Positions 1 through 11,605 of a stretch of DNA of 55,472 nucleotides are shown here, piece after piece. The DNA is from Bacillota bacterium. Its GTDB lineage: Bacteria; Bacillota; Clostridia; Caldicoprobacterales; Caldicoprobacteraceae. The stretch's first letter is position 1. Each line of letters starts with the position of its first letter. The translations under genes were made by a program, and so were the position numbers. Below the pieces are notes generated by a model. It had not been told where the DNA came from. It did no database searches and was given only the letters and a program-made list of their open reading frames with translations. The stretch is taken from assembly GCA_023622385.1 (NCBI GenBank), contig JAMNZI010000073.1:1-55472 (forward strand), given 5' to 3'.

Positions 1-274
1 TTCACAATCACCCCTGCATCTTTCTACAGGGGATATATATTCGACAAAAAATCCGAAAATCCTTTTGGTAATATATGTAATTTAATTGCCTGTTTTTGAC
101 ATGCGGAGACTCGGATAAAAATTGTAGTTGCGATTTGTACTCATATTATCAACTACATTAAAATGCTGGATATGTGAGCTAAATTGATTCTATAAAGGAA
201 TATTTTGGTGGGTATATGCGGTTTAGGGTTAACAAAAAATATAACAGAAGCCATATGCTAGAAAGGGAGATGGT

Positions 275-988
275 ATGGGGAACAAAGGGAAGCTTTCTGT
301 TATAGCTGTTTTGTTAACCCTTTTTATTTGCGGCGCAATGCTGATTGAGCATTGGAGAAGCCAAGATGCTGCCATCGAGACAATACTGTACTGGGGATCT
401 ACTGGCAGCAAGGTGATGGAGGTTCAGAGGAAACTCAAACAGTGGGGTTATTACGATGGCCCCATAGATGGGGTATACGGTGCACAGACCTTTGAGGCTG
501 TAAAGCTTTTTCAAAGGAAAAATGGACTGAAAGTGGATGGTGTGGTGGGACCTCAGACGGCGGCAGCTATGGGCATCACCCTTACGGGCACTTCCGCTAC
601 CTCTTATCAGCCTTCGAGGGGTGGTGGAACGAACAGCAGTGGGGATTTGTACTTGCTGGCCAGGCTGGTGCATGCTGAAGCCAGGGGTGAACCATACATC
701 GGGAAGGTGGCGGTGGCGGCAGTGGTGTTGAATCGCGTAAAGCATCCCTCTTTTCCCAACACCATTGCGGGGGTGATATATCAGCCGGGCGCTTTTACGG
801 CCGTTACTGACGGCCAGATAAACCTAGCTCCTGATGAAGAGTCGTTGCGCGCTGCTAGGGATGCTTTAAATGGCTGGGATCCCACTTACGGTGCCATTTA
901 TTATTACAACCCAGCAAAAACTACCAGCAGCTGGATATGGTCGAGACCGGTGCACATCGTCATTGGGAATCACCGTTTTGCCAAATAA
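275..988 (+). CDS. sleB: Spore cortex-lytic enzyme SleB (PG-binding domain + hydrolase_2)
   Basis: Translation has an N-terminal TM segment, PG-binding repeat (GSKVMEVQRKLKQWGYYDGPIDGVYG...) and C-terminal LARLVHAEARGEPYIGKVAVAAVVLNRVKHPSFPNTIAGVIYQPGAF; ypeB follows. Confidence 0.93.
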   Translation: MGNKGKLSVIAVLLTLFICGAMLIEHWRSQDAAIETILYWGSTGSKVMEVQRKLKQWGYYDGPIDGVYGAQTFEAVKLFQRKNGLKVDGVVGPQTAAAMGITLTGTSATSYQPSRGGGTNSSGDLYLLARLVHAEARGEPYIGKVAVAAVVLNRVKHPSFPNTIAGVIYQPGAFTAVTDGQINLAPDEESLRAARDALNGWDPTYGAIYYYNPAKTTSSWIWSRPVHIVIGNHRFAK

Positions 989-1040
989 GGCGATGCTTTA
1001 CACGCGAGGATCAATATTGGTGTGACAGGAGGCAAGGCGC

Positions 1041-2387
1041 ATGAGCAGGTGGATACTTACGATAGCGTTGGCAGTGGCTTTGATAGCAGTGGGGGTGTGG
1101 GGATACAATCAGTATTTACAAAATTTGGAGTACCGCAACTATATGGAAAATCTGTATCAAAAATCGTTTTTTGAGCTAGTAGGGCAGATAGGCGATATAG
1201 AGACAAAACTTTCCAAGCTCATGGTAAGCGGAGATCAAAGCCAAAGCATGGTGCTGCTTTCCGATGTGTGGAGGCAGGCCGATGCCGCTCAGGTAAACTT
1301 GGGACAATTGCCTTTGGGGCATCTGTCCCTTATCAAGACTTCTAAGTTTATAAATCAGCTGGCGGATTATTGTTATTACCTTACTAAAAAGGTGGGGCGG
1401 GATCAAACAATCTCGACGGAGGAGATGAATAACCTGCAAAAGTTACATAACAGCTGTGCGCAGCTGAACGATGAACTTAAGTTGCTGGTTGATAACATCA
1501 ATTCGGGCGGGGTAAAATGGGGCGAAATAAGGCGGACCAAGGTCAAGGAGCAGCTCGATGAGCAGGGCGAAAATCTGATTGAGCAGCAGTTTATCAGGAT
1601 AGAGAGAACTAGCATTGATTATCCCACATTGATATACGACGGCCCGTTCTCTGAAACGCTTCAGCAAAGAAGGGATATCCGCATTCAAGGTGAGGCTATT
1701 GATCAGAAAAAAGCCAAGGAGATTGCCGTTGAGTTTGTGGGTAAGGATAGGGTAGCCAAGGTGGAAGATGCCCCTCAAACCACGGCTGATATAGAGACGT
1801 GGGGAGTGTATATAGAGCTGAAGGATGGCAAGGGGACCATCTTCGTCTCTGTAAGCAAGAGGGGCGGTAAGGTAGTAAATATGATCTCTGATGGGGAGAT
1901 TAAATCGGCCAAGCTCTCCCTTGAAGAAGCACAGCGCAGAGCAGAAAGGTTCTTGTCTCAAAAAGGATACAAGTCCATGGTGCCCACTTACAGCCAGAAG
2001 TTTGACGGCACGCTAGTAATAAATTTCGCATACAAGCAGGACGATATCATAGTATATCCCGATTTGATCAAGGTAAAGGTGTCGCTTGAAGATGGAAGCA
2101 TCGTTGGGTTTGATGCCCGTAACTATCTCATAGCCCATAAAGAGAGGGATATAGAGCCTCCAAAGCTGTCGCTTGAGGAAGCGCGGAAGCTGGTAAACCC
2201 CAACCTCGAACTGAAGTCCGAGGGGTTGGCCATAATTCCCACTGAATCGGGTGGCGAAAAGCTGTGCTATGAGTTTAAAGGTGAGTACGGAGGAGATAAT
2301 TTCATAGTCTACATTGATGCAAATACTGGAAAAGAAGTAAATATATTAAAAATTATTGATACTGCCAATGGAACCCTGGTAATCTAG
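1041..2387 (+). CDS. ypeB: Germination protein YpeB
   Basis: N-terminal TM and PepSY-like C-terminal repeats; directly downstream of sleB. Confidence 0.9.
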   Translation: MSRWILTIALAVALIAVGVWGYNQYLQNLEYRNYMENLYQKSFFELVGQIGDIETKLSKLMVSGDQSQSMVLLSDVWRQADAAQVNLGQLPLGHLSLIKTSKFINQLADYCYYLTKKVGRDQTISTEEMNNLQKLHNSCAQLNDELKLLVDNINSGGVKWGEIRRTKVKEQLDEQGENLIEQQFIRIERTSIDYPTLIYDGPFSETLQQRRDIRIQGEAIDQKKAKEIAVEFVGKDRVAKVEDAPQTTADIETWGVYIELKDGKGTIFVSVSKRGGKVVNMISDGEIKSAKLSLEEAQRRAERFLSQKGYKSMVPTYSQKFDGTLVINFAYKQDDIIVYPDLIKVKVSLEDGSIVGFDARNYLIAHKERDIEPPKLSLEEARKLVNPNLELKSEGLAIIPTESGGEKLCYEFKGEYGGDNFIVYIDANTGKEVNILKIIDTANGTLVI

Positions 2388-2480
2388 CCATATTTTTTGT
2401 AGCATAACGCGCTTTACGGCGGGGAAAACTATTATCAGCAAAGGACTAAAAAGTCTTTTGCTTTAAAAGGAGGTATTATC

Positions 2481-2657
2481 ATGGCTAGAAGGCGCGGGGT
2501 AATGTCCGATAGGCTTAAGGAAGAGATTGCCAAGGAGTTGGGCGTATACGACATCGTCAAGAACAGGGGCTGGGGTGACGTGACTTCTCGCGACTGTGGA
2601 AACATTGTTGCAAAGGCTATAGAAATGGCCGAGAGGAGCATCAGCGGGACCAAGTAG
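2481..2657 (+). CDS. Alpha/beta-type small acid-soluble spore protein
   Basis: 58-aa ORF read by eye: MARRRGVMSDRLKEEIAKELGVYDIVKNRGWGDVTSRDCGNIVAKAIEMAERSISGTK; SD aaaggagg upstream. Absent from the supplied ORF track because it is short. Confidence 0.88.
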   Translation: MARRRGVMSDRLKEEIAKELGVYDIVKNRGWGDVTSRDCGNIVAKAIEMAERSISGTK

Positions 2658-2666
2658 CCATATAAT

Positions 2667-2712
2667 ACCAAAAGCTTAAGCGGAGGCTATAGCCTCCGCT
2701 TAAGCTTTTGGT
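2667..2712. terminator. Perfect 46-bp palindrome downstream of the SASP gene (probable terminator hairpin)
   Basis: ACCAAAAGCTTAAGCGGAGGCTA / TAGCCTCCGCTTAAGCTTTTGGT, 23+23 bp with no mismatch; no long T-run beyond the arm. Confidence 0.65.
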
Positions 2713-2882
2713 CATGCCCTTGGGTTTTCCACCATCATTGATAAACAAATAAAATTCATATCGCAGCATATTTTTAAAGAAAATATTGATGAAATGCCGA
2801 ATAATAATAGTTTAATAGGATGGGCACGACAAAATCCATACCTTTAAAGGAGCAATAAAAGGTGGTTGCAGCGCCAAATAAA

Positions 2883-2911
2883 TTGTAGGCTTCTGATAAT
2901 TGTGGTATAAT
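2883..2911 (+). promoter_or_regulatory. Candidate sigma-A promoter upstream of ddl
   Basis: TTGTAG - 17 nt - TATAAT. Confidence 0.55.
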
Positions 2912-3007
2912 ACAATCATACATAAAACTGTCTTCATATGGTGCCCAAATAAGCTGTAGGTTTTGGTAGGTAAAGTGGCCGATGGGCTGAAGGAGGAAAG
3001 AAGGAAT

Positions 3008-4090
3008 ATGCCAGAAAAGTTAAAGATAGCCGTTCTTTTTGGAGGGCAATCAGGGGAACATGAGGTTTCGCTGATGTCGTGTGCTTCTGTGGTAAAAAAT
3101 ATGGACCGTGATAAGTATGATATATATTTTATAGGCATTACTAAAACCGGCAAATGGCTCCTTTTTGAAGGTGACGTGGAAGACATACAGAGCGGAAGAT
3201 GGCAAGCCAGTTCCAGGCCCGTGGTGTTCCCTGGCGACCCTTCGTTCAAGGGGTTTTTTCTTGTAGACAACCCGTCCCATGTATACAGGGTGGATGTGGT
3301 TTTCCCCATAATGCACGGGCCTCATGCCGAAGATGGGACCATACAGGGGGTGCTGGAGTTAGCCAATATCCCTTATGTAGGCTGTGACGTGATGGCCTCT
3401 TCTGTGGCAATGGATAAGGCTATGGCAAAGGCCGTTTTTAAGAGCTGTGGTTTGCCCCAGGGAAAGTACTTAGTGGTATTAAGGCAGGAGTTTGAACAAA
3501 GGCCGCAAGGCATAATAGATGCCATTGAATCGCAACTGGGCTATCCCTGTTTTGTAAAGCCGTCCAATATGGGTTCCAGCGTCGGGATTACCAAGGCCCA
3601 CGACAGGCAGGAGCTCATTGAGGGTTTAAAAGAAGCCGGGCGGTACGATAGAAAGCTGGTGGTTGAAGCTTTTATCAATGGCAGGGAGATAGAATGTGCT
3701 GTCTTGGGCAATAATAATCCTCAGGCCTCTGTGCTGGGGGAGATCATCCCATGCAATGAATTTTACGATTACAATGCCAAGTATTTCGATGATGGGAAAT
3801 CGCGTTTGATCATACCAGCTGACCTCCCAGAGCAAAAGGCTCAGGAGATTCGTCAGCTGGCTATAAAGGCTTATAAAGCGCTGGATTGCAGCGGAATGGC
3901 TAGAGTAGACTTTTTGGTGGATAGAGACACTCTGGAGGTGTTTATAAACGAGGTCAACACCATACCGGGATTTACTAGGATAAGCATGTATCCTAAATTG
4001 TGGGAGGCGACGGGTGTGCCGTATTCAAAGCTTATAGATCGGCTAATAGAGCTTGCGCTAGAGAGGTTTAGGGAAAAGCATCCCGAGTGA
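3008..4090 (+). CDS. ddl: D-alanine--D-alanine ligase
   Basis: MPEKLKIAVLFGGQSGEHEVSL, PSNMGSSVGI, RVDFLVDRDTLEVFINEVNTIPGFT. Confidence 0.95.
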   Translation: MPEKLKIAVLFGGQSGEHEVSLMSCASVVKNMDRDKYDIYFIGITKTGKWLLFEGDVEDIQSGRWQASSRPVVFPGDPSFKGFFLVDNPSHVYRVDVVFPIMHGPHAEDGTIQGVLELANIPYVGCDVMASSVAMDKAMAKAVFKSCGLPQGKYLVVLRQEFEQRPQGIIDAIESQLGYPCFVKPSNMGSSVGITKAHDRQELIEGLKEAGRYDRKLVVEAFINGREIECAVLGNNNPQASVLGEIIPCNEFYDYNAKYFDDGKSRLIIPADLPEQKAQEIRQLAIKAYKALDCSGMARVDFLVDRDTLEVFINEVNTIPGFTRISMYPKLWEATGVPYSKLIDRLIELALERFREKHPE

Positions 4091-4104
4091 AGGGAGACTG
4101 TGCG

Positions 4105-4911
4105 GTGGATCCAAGGCCTATCGGGGTGTTCGATTCGGGGTTGGGCGGGCTGACGGTGGTGAAGGAGTTGATGGCTCAGCTGCCCAACGAAAATATCGTC
4201 TATTTTGGCGATACGGCTCGCCTTCCGTATGGTACACGTTCTAGGGAGACCATCATCAAGTACTCCATGCAGTGCATAAGATTTCTTCTCACCCAGGACA
4301 TAAAGGCCGTGGTAATCGCTTGTAACACGGCCAGTTCAATGGCCCTTGATACCGTAAAAGAGGTTTTTGATATCCCCATAATAGGGGTAGTCGGGCCCGG
4401 TGCAGCGGATGCCGTCAAGGCTACGCGAAATGGAAAGATAGGTATAATTGGCACTGAAGCCACGGTACAGAGCGGTTCTTACTCCAGGGCCATTGCCAGT
4501 ATAAACGCCGATATACAGACCTGCAGTGTGGCCTGTTCCCTATTTGTGCCAATAGTGGAAGAGGGGTGGAGCGACACGCCAATTGCCTATTTGACTGCTG
4601 AAAGATACCTTGCGCCCTTGAAGGAATGGGGTGCAGATACCCTTATACTGGGCTGTACTCACTACCCCCTGCTCATGGATACAATTTCTAAAGTCATGGG
4701 CTTTGATGTGACGCTGGTGAACCCTGCGGTAGGGACGGTTCACGAGATAAAACGAATTCTACAGCAAAGGGACATGCTCAACGATAGCTATAATGAGCCT
4801 CAATATCTCTATTATTTGAGCGATTTTAGCCAGCGGTTTAAGCAGATAGGAAGCCGCTTTTTAAACAGGGAGATAGAATATGCTGGTAAGGTTGACATAG
4901 AAAATTATTAG
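4105..4911 (+). CDS. murI: Glutamate racemase
   Basis: PIGVFDSGLGGLTVVKEL, VIACNTASS, LILGCTHYPLL; GTG start after gaagggaga. Confidence 0.95.
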   Translation: MDPRPIGVFDSGLGGLTVVKELMAQLPNENIVYFGDTARLPYGTRSRETIIKYSMQCIRFLLTQDIKAVVIACNTASSMALDTVKEVFDIPIIGVVGPGAADAVKATRNGKIGIIGTEATVQSGSYSRAIASINADIQTCSVACSLFVPIVEEGWSDTPIAYLTAERYLAPLKEWGADTLILGCTHYPLLMDTISKVMGFDVTLVNPAVGTVHEIKRILQQRDMLNDSYNEPQYLYYLSDFSQRFKQIGSRFLNREIEYAGKVDIENY

Positions 4912-4944
4912 TAAATTTGTCTAAAATTTGAGGAGGGGGAAATT

Positions 4945-5589
4945 ATGAGAATAACCTGGTTTGGGCATGCTTGTTTCGGGTTGGCCTCGGACTCAGGGGT
5001 TACCATAATCACCGACCCTTTTGATGAATCTGTGGGGTACGAGTTGCCAGACGCACAAGCTGATATCGTTACGGTGAGCCATCAACATTTTGACCACAAC
5101 TATGTGCAGGGTGTACCTGGGAACCCGGAGGTTGTCAGCGAGGCAGGTAATTTCTGCATAAAGGGCATACCCATAAAGGGGATAAATAGCTATCACGATG
5201 ATCAGAATGGCAGTAAAAGGGGTACCAACATCATATACGTTTTTGACATAGATGGGATAAGGGTATGCCATTTGGGGGATTTAGGGCATGTTCTTGCTAA
5301 GGAGCAGGTCGAGCAAATAGGAGAGGTGGACGTGCTGCTCATACCTGTGGGAGGCACCTATACCATTGACGCCAATGGGGCGGCCAGCGTGGTTTCATCC
5401 CTTAAGCCTTCCATAGCTATTCCCATGCACTACAAAACAGACAGGATTGGTTTTCCCATCGACGGCGTCGATAAGTTCCTCCAGGCCGCGGGAGGAGGAA
5501 CTTACATTGATGGCTGTACCCTGGAGGTTAAAAAGCAGGATGTAGAAGGGAAAGAGACCCGAATCTTAGTTCTTGATTACAAATCGTGA
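4945..5589 (+). CDS. Metallo-beta-lactamase fold hydrolase (UPF0173-like)
   Basis: MRITWFGHACFGL, VSHQHFDHNY, HLGDLGH, IPMHYKTD motifs. Confidence 0.85.
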   Translation: MRITWFGHACFGLASDSGVTIITDPFDESVGYELPDAQADIVTVSHQHFDHNYVQGVPGNPEVVSEAGNFCIKGIPIKGINSYHDDQNGSKRGTNIIYVFDIDGIRVCHLGDLGHVLAKEQVEQIGEVDVLLIPVGGTYTIDANGAASVVSSLKPSIAIPMHYKTDRIGFPIDGVDKFLQAAGGGTYIDGCTLEVKKQDVEGKETRILVLDYKS

Positions 5590-5598
5590 TAAAAATCC

Positions 5599-7297
<1,699 letters not shown>

Positions 7298-7316
7298 TTT
7301 TATATAATTTTTGTAT

Positions 7317-7346
7317 AACCCTACTAATTTTAAGTAGGGTTTTTTT
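7317..7346 (+). terminator. Rho-independent terminator after pyrG
   Basis: AACCCTACT-aatttta-AGTAGGGTT followed by a T-run. Confidence 0.85.
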
Positions 7347-7971
7347 GTGATTTTTTTTCGTTGACGACGGAAGGCTTTTGGCTTATGATATCTATAAGCT
7401 GCTCATAATGCCATATTGCCGGTACCCTTGGATGCCTTTCAAATCTACTTTCTCATGTGGGAAAGTTTGCGTTTGCATACAAAAGCTTATGGAGTTTTGT
7501 TTATCTTGCTTTTGTAAGTTTATATAAAAATAAAATGGCATTTTAGATTCAAAAGCGTGGCAAGGGGTATATATATAAAAGTCTATAAGTGTAGTTGTAC
7601 ATTTGGGCTTTATATGTTGTGAAGCAGTGTTTTCTATGCTGTCATGTTAGTCGTGTTAATTATTTTGTTTATTGAATTTGAGGCATGCTGTATGAAAGAC
7701 GGGAAGCTGGGAATAATATGGAAGTAGAACGTATTCCCGTCGGCATTTATAAACGCATCCCTTAAGTTCTTGTTATTCCGTATATCTTAAACGTATAAAC
7801 CGTTTGATCTGGTAGTTGCAAGAAGCTCCAATTCTTATACGATGGAGATGAATTGCAGATTGATCGAAACGCCCCGCATTGACGCCAGAGGGGATAGATT
7901 TGCTATCTACTTTTGTTGGCGCATTTGAAGCAAAAATCCTAAATAGAAAGCGAGGAGAAAGGAGTTTGGAT

Positions 7972-10056
7972 TTGAGCAATTTGGATTTGAACAATTTAGA
8001 AAACAACAACATATTTGAGCTCAGGGAATTTGGCAAGGAAATAGGGGTAAAGGGCGTTACTAGGTATAGAAAAGCTGAACTCATTGAACGTATAAAAAAG
8101 AGGCTTAGGGAGTTGGCTCAAGAGCAGCAGCGGGAGTGGCTTGCTAAAAATCAGGAACCACAAAGCGAACAGCTCGAAGGGCAGGAGGTTCAATCTCGGT
8201 ACCAGGATGCTGAGCAGATAGCACGGCAGGAAAATGAGCAAGGGCAGCCCCAGCATGAACAACAGCAAATTGCCCAGCTTGGGCAGGAAGACCAAAGTGT
8301 GCATCAGGAGCACGAAGAGAAGCGAGCTGATCAGCAGTTTGAGCAGAAGGAAGAGGCTGTCCAGCTGCAGCAGGAAGCTGCTCAGCCTAAGCCTACCAGA
8401 AGAGGACGACCCAGAAAGAAGAAGGAGGCTGCTCAAGAGAAAGATACAGCTGATGGGGCTAGCCAGCAGCTGCATCTGCTTGACCAGGCAGAGCAACCAA
8501 CAGAAAAAGCACAGGATGTGGTGGAAATAGATTCAGAGCGGCATCCCCATGTGGTGAAACAGGAAGCCGATGAGGAGGTACGGGAACAAAGGGCCGTGCA
8601 GCAGCCTGAGAGGGGAGAAATGGCAGAAAAGCAGGTGGAGCCAAAGGAAGAGCGTGGGGTTCAGGAAGATGAGCAGCCAGTTCAAGCCAGGGAGCAATAT
8701 CAACTTCAAGAATACGACGATGAAGAGAGCGATGAGAAGGAGAGAGCTGCTGCGGCCCGCAAAAAGGAGGACTTGCTTGAGAAGATCATTACTGACAAAG
8801 AGGAATATGAAAGACAGGTTGCCTACGCGCGTAAATACTTTAATACATCTAATCCTGCTGTGCCCATTCTGCTGAGCACTGGGGAGTGCGGTGATGCCAA
8901 AGGCGTACTAGAAGTGCTGCCGGATGGGTACGGATTTTTGCGCGCTGAAAACTATATGCCCGGCAGCAAAGACGTATATGTTTCCCAATCGCAGATACGC
9001 CGTTTTAACCTCAAGACCGGCGATTTGGTGGAAGGCAAAACCCGCCCTGCAAAAGAGGGCGAAAAATTCCAAGCCCTTCTTTATGTGACTGCTGTCAACG
9101 GCGAAAACCCCGAAAAAGCTACCCAGAGAAAGCCTTTTGATGAGCTGACGCCCATATTCCCCAATGAGCGCATAACGCTGGAGAATCCCAGAAATCCCAA
9201 GGAACTGGCCACGCGGCTTATTGACCTTATAGCTCCTATAGGCAAAGGGCAAAGGGGGCTGATCGTATCGCCTCCAAAGGCAGGAAAAACCACCCTGCTC
9301 AAAAAGATTGCTGACAGCATTGCCACTAATTATCCTGATATCTACCTCATAGTGCTGCTTATCGACGAGCGCCCCGAAGAGGTTACCGATATGCAGCGAT
9401 CCATAAAAGGGGATGTGGTGTATTCTACATTTGACGAGCTGCCCGAACATCATACAAAAGTGGCTGAGATGGTTTTAGAGCGCGCTCAAAGGCTGGTAGA
9501 GCATGGTAAAGATGTGGTAGTGCTGTTGGATAGCCTTACCCGCTTGGCTCGTGCTTATAACCTTACCGTTCCAGCAACCGGAAAGATACTGTCGGGCGGT
9601 ATTGATTCGGCGGCGCTCCATAAGCCTAAGAGGTTCTTCGGTGCAGCACGTAATATTGAGGGGGGTGGAAGCCTTACCATCATTGCCACCGCTTTAATCG
9701 ATACCGGAAGCCGCATGGATGAGGTAATATACGAGGAGTTTAAAGGTACGGGTAATATGGAAATCCATCTGGATAGAAAGCTATCCGAAAAGCGGATTTT
9801 CCCAGCTGTAGATATCTTCAGATCGGGTACACGAAGGGAAGAGCTGCTCCTCACCCAGAGGGAGCTGGAATGTGTATGGGCTATACGCAAGAATTTAAGC
9901 GAAGGACGGCCGGACAGGGTAATCGAGGTGATAATCAACGACCTGATGCGTACCAATTCCAACGAAGAGTTTATAGACCTGATGTTAGAGCACTTTGAAA
10001 AGATGGAAAAAGAGGGCTATTTTGCCGACCGCGAGAGCTATTACAGCTATCGCTAA
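7972..10056 (+). CDS. rho: Transcription termination factor Rho with a long Gln/Glu-rich insert
   Basis: Rho N-terminal SAP-like helices, RNA-binding [26 protein letters not shown], Walker [46 protein letters not shown] at 7972 has SD aaaggag with 7-nt spacing; the supplied ORF begins at 7879. Confidence 0.96.
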   Translation: MSNLDLNNLENNNIFELREFGKEIGVKGVTRYRKAELIERIKKRLRELAQEQQREWLAKNQEPQSEQLEGQEVQSRYQDAEQIARQENEQGQPQHEQQQIAQLGQEDQSVHQEHEEKRADQQFEQKEEAVQLQQEAAQPKPTRRGRPRKKKEAAQEKDTADGASQQLHLLDQAEQPTEKAQDVVEIDSERHPHVVKQEADEEVREQRAVQQPERGEMAEKQVEPKEERGVQEDEQPVQAREQYQLQEYDDEESDEKERAAAARKKEDLLEKIITDKEEYERQVAYARKYFNTSNPAVPILLSTGECGDAKGVLEVLPDGYGFLRAENYMPGSKDVYVSQSQIRRFNLKTGDLVEGKTRPAKEGEKFQALLYVTAVNGENPEKATQRKPFDELTPIFPNERITLENPRNPKELATRLIDLIAPIGKGQRGLIVSPPKAGKTTLLKKIADSIATNYPDIYLIVLLIDERPEEVTDMQRSIKGDVVYSTFDELPEHHTKVAEMVLERAQRLVEHGKDVVVLLDSLTRLARAYNLTVPATGKILSGGIDSAALHKPKRFFGAARNIEGGGSLTIIATALIDTGSRMDEVIYEEFKGTGNMEIHLDRKLSEKRIFPAVDIFRSGTRREELLLTQRELECVWAIRKNLSEGRPDRVIEVIINDLMRTNSNEEFIDLMLEHFEKMEKEGYFADRESYYSYR

Positions 10057-10085
10057 AAAGTGATACAGCGGGGTATGGGTAAACT

Positions 10086-11150
10086 ATGATAAGCGTAAGG
10101 CTACGGTATAGAAGATATTTAACGACCATAGCATGGGTAGTGTTGGTGCTCCTGCTGGTGCTCTTGATGCTCATCAAAGTTCTACCTTATATGGCTCCTT
10201 TTGTGGTAGCATTGTTTGTAACTTTTATCATTGAACGGCCGGTCAGATTTTTGACGACTAAGCTCAAATTGCCTCGGGGGGTAGCGGTGGGCATAGTCCT
10301 CTTCTTTTTTACCCTGGTTACGGGTGGGATTTTGATACTCATATTTTCGGAACTGGTCAATGAGATATGGCGCTTGACCAGGGAAATTCCCAGCGCTCAG
10401 GGGGTTAAAGGATATATCGACATGCTGTTGGGCAGGGTGCAGAATTTGTATTTGAGCCTGCCTGCTGAGTTTGAAAGTACTATCAGAGACAGCCTTGGGT
10501 CTGTGGTGGGGAGCATATCGACATTCTTACAAAGCCTGTTGAATTACCTGTTGAACATGGTAAAGTTTTTGCCTCAGCTGTTTTTCTTCATAGTGATATC
10601 CCTGGTGGCCTCCTTTTTCATGAGCAGGGACAGGGAAAAGATATCCAGGTTTGTCTATAAGCAGGTGCCGGAGGGATGGAGAAACAAGATTCGCACGGTG
10701 AAAGAGGACCTTTTTACCGCACTAGTGGGTTTTATCAAAGCGCAGTCCATCCTCATTTCGGTTACCTTTATCGAGCTGCTAATTGGATACAGCTTGATCG
10801 GCGTCAAATACGTATTTTCATCTGCTCTCATAACGGCGGTGGTGGATGCCCTGCCGGTATTGGGCACCGGTACCATACTCATTCCGGCTGCGGCTGTTAA
10901 CCTAATTATGGGCAACGTTACAAGGGGGTTTGCCTTTATAACCCTTTATATCGTGATGTTGATAGTCCGCCAGTTTTTAGAGCCTAAGGTTGTAGGACAA
11001 AGCCTGGGCTTGCATCCCCTTGTTACCCTAATATCCATATATGTGGGGCTTAAGCTTTTTGGAATCATAGGTCTGTTTGTGGGCCCCATCGTTGTATCTA
11101 TTATAAAGGCTTTACAAAAGGCCAGGATTTTACCTCAGTGGAAGACGTAA
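10086..11150 (+). CDS. ytvI: Sporulation integral membrane protein YtvI / AI-2E family transporter
   Basis: Multi-TM AI-2E-type protein; DALPVLGTGTILIP and LEPKVVGQSLGLHPLVTLISIYVGLKLFGIIGLFVGPI. Confidence 0.85.
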   Translation: MISVRLRYRRYLTTIAWVVLVLLLVLLMLIKVLPYMAPFVVALFVTFIIERPVRFLTTKLKLPRGVAVGIVLFFFTLVTGGILILIFSELVNEIWRLTREIPSAQGVKGYIDMLLGRVQNLYLSLPAEFESTIRDSLGSVVGSISTFLQSLLNYLLNMVKFLPQLFFFIVISLVASFFMSRDREKISRFVYKQVPEGWRNKIRTVKEDLFTALVGFIKAQSILISVTFIELLIGYSLIGVKYVFSSALITAVVDALPVLGTGTILIPAAAVNLIMGNVTRGFAFITLYIVMLIVRQFLEPKVVGQSLGLHPLVTLISIYVGLKLFGIIGLFVGPIVVSIIKALQKARILPQWKT

Positions 11151-11321
11151 AGGAGAAATTATAGAGCTTTAGGCTGGGTTATTGCGAAACGACCGAGGGA
11201 GGAAAAGGAGGCAGCCAATAACTGGTTATGGCTGAAAAACGTCTTGAAATTCATGTTCCCTATATGCTATACTGTAGTAGTTATAAAAGGGTTGCAATTA
11301 TCAACGAGAGAGGTGACTGTG

Positions 11322-11534
11322 ATGAAGAAAGGTATACATCCCGAGTACGGGGAGGCCATAGTGAGATGTGCATGTGGTGAGACATTCGTTACCGGCTCTA
11401 CCAAAAAGGAGATCAGGGTTGAGATATGCTCGAAGTGCCATCCTTTCTTTACCGGTAAACAGAAGCTGGTAGATACGGGAGGACGTGTGGAAAGATTTAA
11501 GAAAAGATATGGTCTGACTAGCGACCAGGTGTGA
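11322..11534 (+). CDS. rpmE: 50S ribosomal protein L31 (zinc-type)
   Basis: [64 protein letters not shown]; CxC...CxxC retained. Confidence 0.97.
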   Translation: MKKGIHPEYGEAIVRCACGETFVTGSTKKEIRVEICSKCHPFFTGKQKLVDTGGRVERFKKRYGLTSDQV

Positions 11535-11548
11535 ATTCCACAAAACAG

Positions 11549-11583
11549 TGCAGATTGGGGTTATACCCTGGTCTGCATTTTTG
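11549..11583 (+). terminator. Terminator after rpmE
   Basis: TGCAGA..GGGG-ttata-CCCT..TCTGCA then TTTTT. Confidence 0.75.
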
Positions 11584-11605
11584 TTTGTTATAAGGGGTGT
11601 AGTCA

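Noticed and set aside
1-274. Sigma-G/F-type promoter for sleB (CATATTA near 144)
   Set aside because: A -10-like CATATTA is present but no GYATR -35 sits at 16-18 bp spacing; not supportable by eye.
1443-1961. 172-aa and similar long minus-strand ORFs (e.g. 36325-36813, 43367-44050, 28035-28616, 50844-51359)
   Set aside because: All lie antisense to confidently identified genes; their translations show no family motifs, consistent with codon-bias shadow ORFs.
7996-8496. 166-aa Leu/Ser-rich minus-strand ORF opposite rho
   Set aside because: Mirror of the CAG/GAG-rich (Gln/Glu) rho insert; no RBS and no recognisable domain.
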